From contig JAFNVE010000064.1 in the NCBI GenBank assembly GCA_017379955.1, positions 1 to 16,070 on the forward strand: a stretch of 16,070 nt of DNA. Direction: 5' to 3'. Below are positions 12,882 to 16,070 of the stretch, in pieces. Origin of the DNA: Tidjanibacter sp. GTDB lineage: Bacteria; Bacteroidota; Bacteroidia; Bacteroidales; Rikenellaceae. A program made the translations under genes and the position numbers. Below the pieces are notes generated by a model. It had not been told where the DNA came from. It saw only the letters and a list, made by a program, of their open reading frames with translations, and ran no database searches. Positions within the stretch are counted from its first letter, which is position 1; each line of letters starts with the position of its first letter.

Positions 12882-12962
12882 TACCCTCGTAGAGGGTACA
12901 AAGAAAAGAGAGATATGGGGCTGTCAAACTTGTTTGAACAGAACATATCTCTCTTTTGTTTG
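12882..12962. repeat. Hairpins between DUF3575 and tsaD
   Basis: TACCCTC-GTA-GAGGGTA (12882-12898) is a short perfect hairpin. Right after it, AAAAGAGAGATATG (12904-12917) pairs perfectly with CATATCTCTCTTTT (12944-12957). The stem extends outward over one mismatch and has an inner CTGT-CAAAC/GTTTG-ACAG stem with a bulge. The outer structure ends in a T-rich run and may act as a terminator. Confidence 0.6.
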
Positions 12963-13018
12963 TAGTTGCTGCAAGGCAACTCCTAAATCCGCAAACTAAT
13001 AGTACAAAAGTTTTTGGG

Positions 13019-13066
13019 GAGCCTTTTTACAAAAAGGCTCGAAATAAAAAGCTTTTTACAAAAAGC
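13019..13066 (-). terminator. Twin hairpin terminator of tsaD
   Basis: On the minus strand, 11 bases past the tsaD stop, GCTTTTTGTAAAAAGC (13051-13066) is followed by TTTTTATTT, a good intrinsic terminator. A second hairpin with the same TTTTTGTAAAAA core (GAGCC.../...GGCTC, 13019-13040) follows. Convergent transcription from the DUF3575 side would also meet these. Confidence 0.7.
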
Positions 13067-13076
13067 GGAGAAAATA

Positions 13077-14123
13077 TTATCTCTTTTCCAGTTCCGATAG
13101 GCGTGCTACGGGGGCGATGTCGAGTGGTGCTGTGTTGCCTTGCAGGTAGTTGTAGTATCCTGATACGGCGATCATTGCGGCGTTGTCTGTGGTGAACTTG
13201 ATGGGTGGCAGGTAGGTGTTCCACTTGCGTCTTCTGCCCATCTCTTCTATTCCTTTGCGCAGGCCCGAGTTTGCCGATACGCCACCTGCTATGGCTATCT
13301 CTTTTATGCCTGTCTCTTTGGATGCTTTTATGAGCTTGTTGAGCAGGATATCGACGATTGTCTTTTGGAGTGATGCGCAGAGGTCTGCCTTGTTCTCTTC
13401 TATGAAGTTGGGATTCTCGGCTATGTTGTCGCGCAGGAAGTAGAGGAACGAGGTCTTCAGACCGCTGAAACTATAGTTGAAGCCCTCTATTGAGGGCTTT
13501 GCGAAGCGGAATTTCTCGGCATCACCTTCTGCTGCGAGCTTGTCTATCACGGGTCCTCCGGGGTAGGGAAGTCCCATCACTTTTGCGCATTTGTCGAATG
13601 CCTCGCCTGCCGCATCGTCTATTGTTGTGCCTATGATCTCCATGCTTAGGGGCGAGTCCACACGCACTATCTGACTATGCCCGCCACTTACGAGCAGACA
13701 TAGGAAGGGGAATTTGGGTGTGGGTCGCTCCTGATCGGGCAGGGCGATGAAGTGGGAGAGGATGTGTCCTTGGAGATGGTTCACCTCTACCATCGGAACA
13801 TTTTTTGCAAGCGAGAGTCCTTTGGCGAACGACACGCCCACGAGCAGTGAGCCGAGCAGTCCGGGGCCACGCGTGAAGGCTATGGCGTCGAGTTCATCGG
13901 CTGTTATGCCTGCCTCTTTGAGGGCGGTATCTACCACGGGGATAATGTTTTGCTGGTGTGCTCTCGATGCGAGTTCGGGAATCACGCCGCCATATTTTTG
14001 ATGAACGGCTTGCGAGGCTATGACGTTAGAGAGCATTACACGACCGCGCAATACGGCGGCAGATGTATCGTCGCAAGAAGATTCTATACCTATAATTATA
14101 ACATCGTTGTCGTTCATTTCCAA
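13077..14123 (-). CDS. tsaD: tRNA N6-adenosine threonylcarbamoyltransferase TsaD
   Basis: 348 residues, full length. TsaD transfers the threonylcarbamoyl group to A37 of tRNAs that read ANN codons, working with TsaB and TsaE in the cytoplasm. Family motifs are GIESSCDDTSAA (12-23), ELASRAH (50-56), the metal ligands in NHLQGH (His116, His120), LLVSGGHS (143-150), GEAFDK (173-178), NYSFSGLKT, AGGVSANSGLR, and TDNAAM with the third ligand Asp313. The ATG at 14123 is used; a second in-frame ATG two codons in (14117) is equally possible. Its -7 element lies inside the start of the divergent TamB-like gene. TsaD beside TamB is a familiar pairing in Bacteroidetes. Confidence 0.95.
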   Translation of the reverse strand: MEMNDNDVIIIGIESSCDDTSAAVLRGRVMLSNVIASQAVHQKYGGVIPELASRAHQQNIIPVVDTALKEAGITADELDAIAFTRGPGLLGSLLVGVSFAKGLSLAKNVPMVEVNHLQGHILSHFIALPDQERPTPKFPFLCLLVSGGHSQIVRVDSPLSMEIIGTTIDDAAGEAFDKCAKVMGLPYPGGPVIDKLAAEGDAEKFRFAKPSIEGFNYSFSGLKTSFLYFLRDNIAENPNFIEENKADLCASLQKTIVDILLNKLIKASKETGIKEIAIAGGVSANSGLRKGIEEMGRRRKWNTYLPPIKFTTDNAAMIAVSGYYNYLQGNTAPLDIAPVARLSELEKR

Positions 14124-14167
14124 AATTCAGATTTTTTTTGTAAAATTGTGAGTTTATTGGAGTAATA

Positions 14168-16070
14168 ATGCGCAAAGTTATAAAAATATTATTAACGGTG
14201 GTATCGTCGCTGATTTTAGCAACGATTATTTTGCCATTGGTTATTGCTGCATTATTGGGTGTTCCTGCTGTTCAAAATGTTGTGGTTGATACACTTACCT
14301 CCTACGCAAGCGAGTTGGTGGGTATTGATATGGATGTGGAAAAAGTTCGTATCAGGGGCTACAATCAGCTCGAAATCGAAGGACTCTATATGGAGGACAG
14401 GCGAGGTGACACTATGCTCTATGTGCAACGTGCAAAGGCTAATTTGAATAAGGCGGCTATTGCTAAGGGGTCTATCATTGTGGGCGATGTGGTTGCCGAG
14501 GGTGCTTATGTCAATGTCTATCTGCTTGATACTATGAGCAATCTCTCTAACGTGAAGGAGGTTACCGATCCTAATGATGATTATGTGAGCGGAAACAGTA
14601 CCTTCTCTATGGATATCAACGATATTACCCTGATTGATTCTCGCTTCGTCTATCGCGATACTATCCGCTATGAGGATGTTGTGGGTGGCGGTATCAATTG
14701 GAAGGATATGGATTTCAGTGATTTAAATGCCAAGAGTAACCATATCCACGTCAGGGGCGACAGTATATCGATGGAGTTGCACGATATCTCGTTTACGGAT
14801 AAGTCGGGTGTTGTTGCCGATAGGGTGGGCGCAGAAGATTTCTCGTTGGCGGGCAGTAATCTCTATTTCAGTGGTATCACGGTGTTGACGGGTAATTCCG
14901 ACCTCAATGTACCCTATCTTGGAATCTTGGCAGAGGACTGGAAAGATTATAAGCAGTTTAATGATAAGGTGCGTATCGAGGGCGAGAGTGTTGGCTCGCG
15001 TCTGGATATGACCACCCTGAGCAACTATGTACCTACCCTGTGGACACAGATACCTATCGAGCTTAGCGACCTTACGTTTTCGATAGGTGGCGTAGTGAAC
15101 GATTTCGAGGGCGATATTAAAAATGTGGTTGTCAACGATATGGCACAACTTGCAACCAACTTTTCTGCGCTTGGTCTTGAGGATTTGGCTACTGCTCGAT
15201 TGGCATTGGATAGCCTTGAAATGCAGAGCGAGGGTAGTGCTGTAAACGACCTTGTGGCCGAGATTTCGGGTAAAAAGTTATCTTCCGATGTTGCATCCCT
15301 TATCAGCCGCGTAGGTAGTGTGGGCGTTGAGGCGACTGTTAGGGGTCTGCTTTCTGATCTGGGCGGTAGGGTTAAGGTGACAACATCGCTCGGCTCTGTG
15401 GCTGTTAGTGGCGATGTGGCAACGAGAGGTGGAAATTATAGTGGCAAGGTGGATGTGCGTAGCCTCGATTTGGGCAGACTGCTTGCCAAGAACGACCTGG
15501 GCAAAGTGTCGCTTACGGGTGATGTCAATGCAGTGCTTGGCAAGGAGGATACTACGGCAACACTCCTCTTTGATATCTCAGAGTTAGGATTTAAGAATCA
15601 CACTTTCAAAGATATATCCTTGCAGGGCGAATATATGAAACGCCTGCTGGAACTCTCGCTTGAGAGCAACGACGAGGCTGCACAACTCGCTCTTAACGGA
15701 CAGATTAATCTCAACGGCACAGCACCTCGATATGATGCGCGACTCAATGTGGAGCGTGCCGATTTCCACGAGATAGGCCTCTCTGCCGATAGCGTGTCGC
15801 TCTTTGCGGGTGCATTGCGCGGGCGCGTTACGGGACGCACTTTGGAGGAGATGAGTTGCGATATCGACTTGACAGACCTCAGCTATGTGACTTCGCTGGA
15901 TACTGTGACTACCGACCTTATTACTCTCGATGGCCGTAGTATGGCGGGAGATGCAAACCTGTCGCTCGAAAGTGATTTTGTGGATATAACACTCAGTGGC
16001 CCTGTTAGTTACCGTGAGGTAGTCAACTATTTTGGCAAGACTCTGTGGAGTTATCTCCCCTCACTCTCGC
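14168..16070 (+). CDS. tamB: TamB-like translocation/assembly protein, 5' part (cut by window end)
   Basis: The frame is open from ATG 14168 to the last base (634 codons) with no stop, so the C-terminus is missing. The N-terminal MRKVIKILLTVVSSLILATIILPLVIAALL is a single membrane anchor. The rest is a very long, Asp/Ser/Gly-rich series of short beta-strand repeats (VGIDMDVEKVRIRGYNQLEIEGLYMED, then repeated LTGDVN..., LNGQINLNG..., LDGRSMAGDANLSLESD... units). This is the AsmA/TamB architecture: a periplasm-spanning beta-taco or groove thought to carry phospholipids or aid outer-membrane protein assembly. The diagnostic C-terminal DUF490 domain is outside the window, so the call rests on the N-terminus, architecture and tsaD neighbour. 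Only 44 bases separate the two divergent starts. Confidence 0.8.
   Translation, partial: MRKVIKILLTVVSSLILATIILPLVIAALLGVPAVQNVVVDTLTSYASELVGIDMDVEKVRIRGYNQLEIEGLYMEDRRGDTMLYVQRAKANLNKAAIAKGSIIVGDVVAEGAYVNVYLLDTMSNLSNVKEVTDPNDDYVSGNSTFSMDINDITLIDSRFVYRDTIRYEDVVGGGINWKDMDFSDLNAKSNHIHVRGDSISMELHDISFTDKSGVVADRVGAEDFSLAGSNLYFSGITVLTGNSDLNVPYLGILAEDWKDYKQFNDKVRIEGESVGSRLDMTTLSNYVPTLWTQIPIELSDLTFSIGGVVNDFEGDIKNVVVNDMAQLATNFSALGLEDLATARLALDSLEMQSEGSAVNDLVAEISGKKLSSDVASLISRVGSVGVEATVRGLLSDLGGRVKVTTSLGSVAVSGDVATRGGNYSGKVDVRSLDLGRLLAKNDLGKVSLTGDVNAVLGKEDTTATLLFDISELGFKNHTFKDISLQGEYMKRLLELSLESNDEAAQLALNGQINLNGTAPRYDARLNVERADFHEIGLSADSVSLFAGALRGRVTGRTLEEMSCDIDLTDLSYVTSLDTVTTDLITLDGRSMAGDANLSLESDFVDITLSGPVSYREVVNYFGKTLWSYLPSLS
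14173..14180 (-). promoter_or_regulatory. -7 element of tsaD inside the tamB 5' coding region
   Basis: On the minus strand this reads TAACTTTG followed by CGC (TAnnTTTG), giving a tsaD start near 14166 and a ~40-base leader. It overlaps codons 2-5 of the TamB-like gene. No clear -33 box was found. Confidence 0.5.

Overview
The window looks like chromosomal DNA from a member of the Bacteroidetes, most likely order Bacteroidales. The evidence is the recurrent promoter -7 element TAnnTTTG ahead of tRNA and protein genes, the absence of strong Shine-Dalgarno sequences, many lipoproteins with Bacteroidetes-style signal peptides, and typical families (DUF4932, DUF3575, a BtuG-like cobalamin-binding propeller, TamB next to TsaD). 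A Rikenellaceae/Alistipes-like host is possible, but the sequence alone does not settle the genus.

Layout: (1) 1-573 is the C-terminal end of an M3-type metallopeptidase. (2) 625-2950 is a tRNA-Leu(CAG) locus followed by an accessory block. The block holds a perfect-palindrome terminator, several hairpins, an AT-rich DUF4932 lipoprotein gene lying between direct copies of a structured ~150 bp repeat, a third copy of that repeat, and a 9-bp-period tandem array. The third copy ends in a 19 bp exact duplicate of the tRNA-Leu 3' end. (3) 2954-4383 has a small secreted protein and a convergent metallo-beta-lactamase-fold lipoprotein sharing one bidirectional terminator. (4) 4450-6105 carries two housekeeping genes, the ribosome-assembly GTPase engB and the PRPP synthase prs. 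(5) 6106-6900 is a dense non-coding stretch: a long imperfect hairpin, a strong terminator, a purine-rich tandem array, a 31-bp tandem repeat, a three-hairpin element closed by a 19-20 bp stem, then tRNA-Ser(GCT) on the minus strand. (6) 6971-9861 is a probable operon of a small membrane-anchored protein, a lactonase-family propeller lipoprotein and a GH5 glycoside hydrolase lipoprotein. (7) 10120-11797 is a cobalamin riboswitch with a long leader controlling a BtuG-like propeller lipoprotein. (8) 12003-12539 is a DUF3575 outer-membrane-type protein. (9) After more repeats and hairpins, tsaD (minus) and a TamB-like gene (plus, cut by the window end) diverge.

Functionally, the window mixes core genes (tRNA-Leu, tRNA-Ser, engB, prs, tsaD, tamB) with cell-surface genes suited to nutrient capture in a gut-like niche: vitamin B12 binding under riboswitch control, glycan hydrolysis, and secreted lipoproteins with hydrolase folds. 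The least explained content is in the intergenic regions, which carry several families of structured or tandem repeats. The repeat family with tRNA-like ends around the DUF4932 gene is the best candidate for something undescribed.
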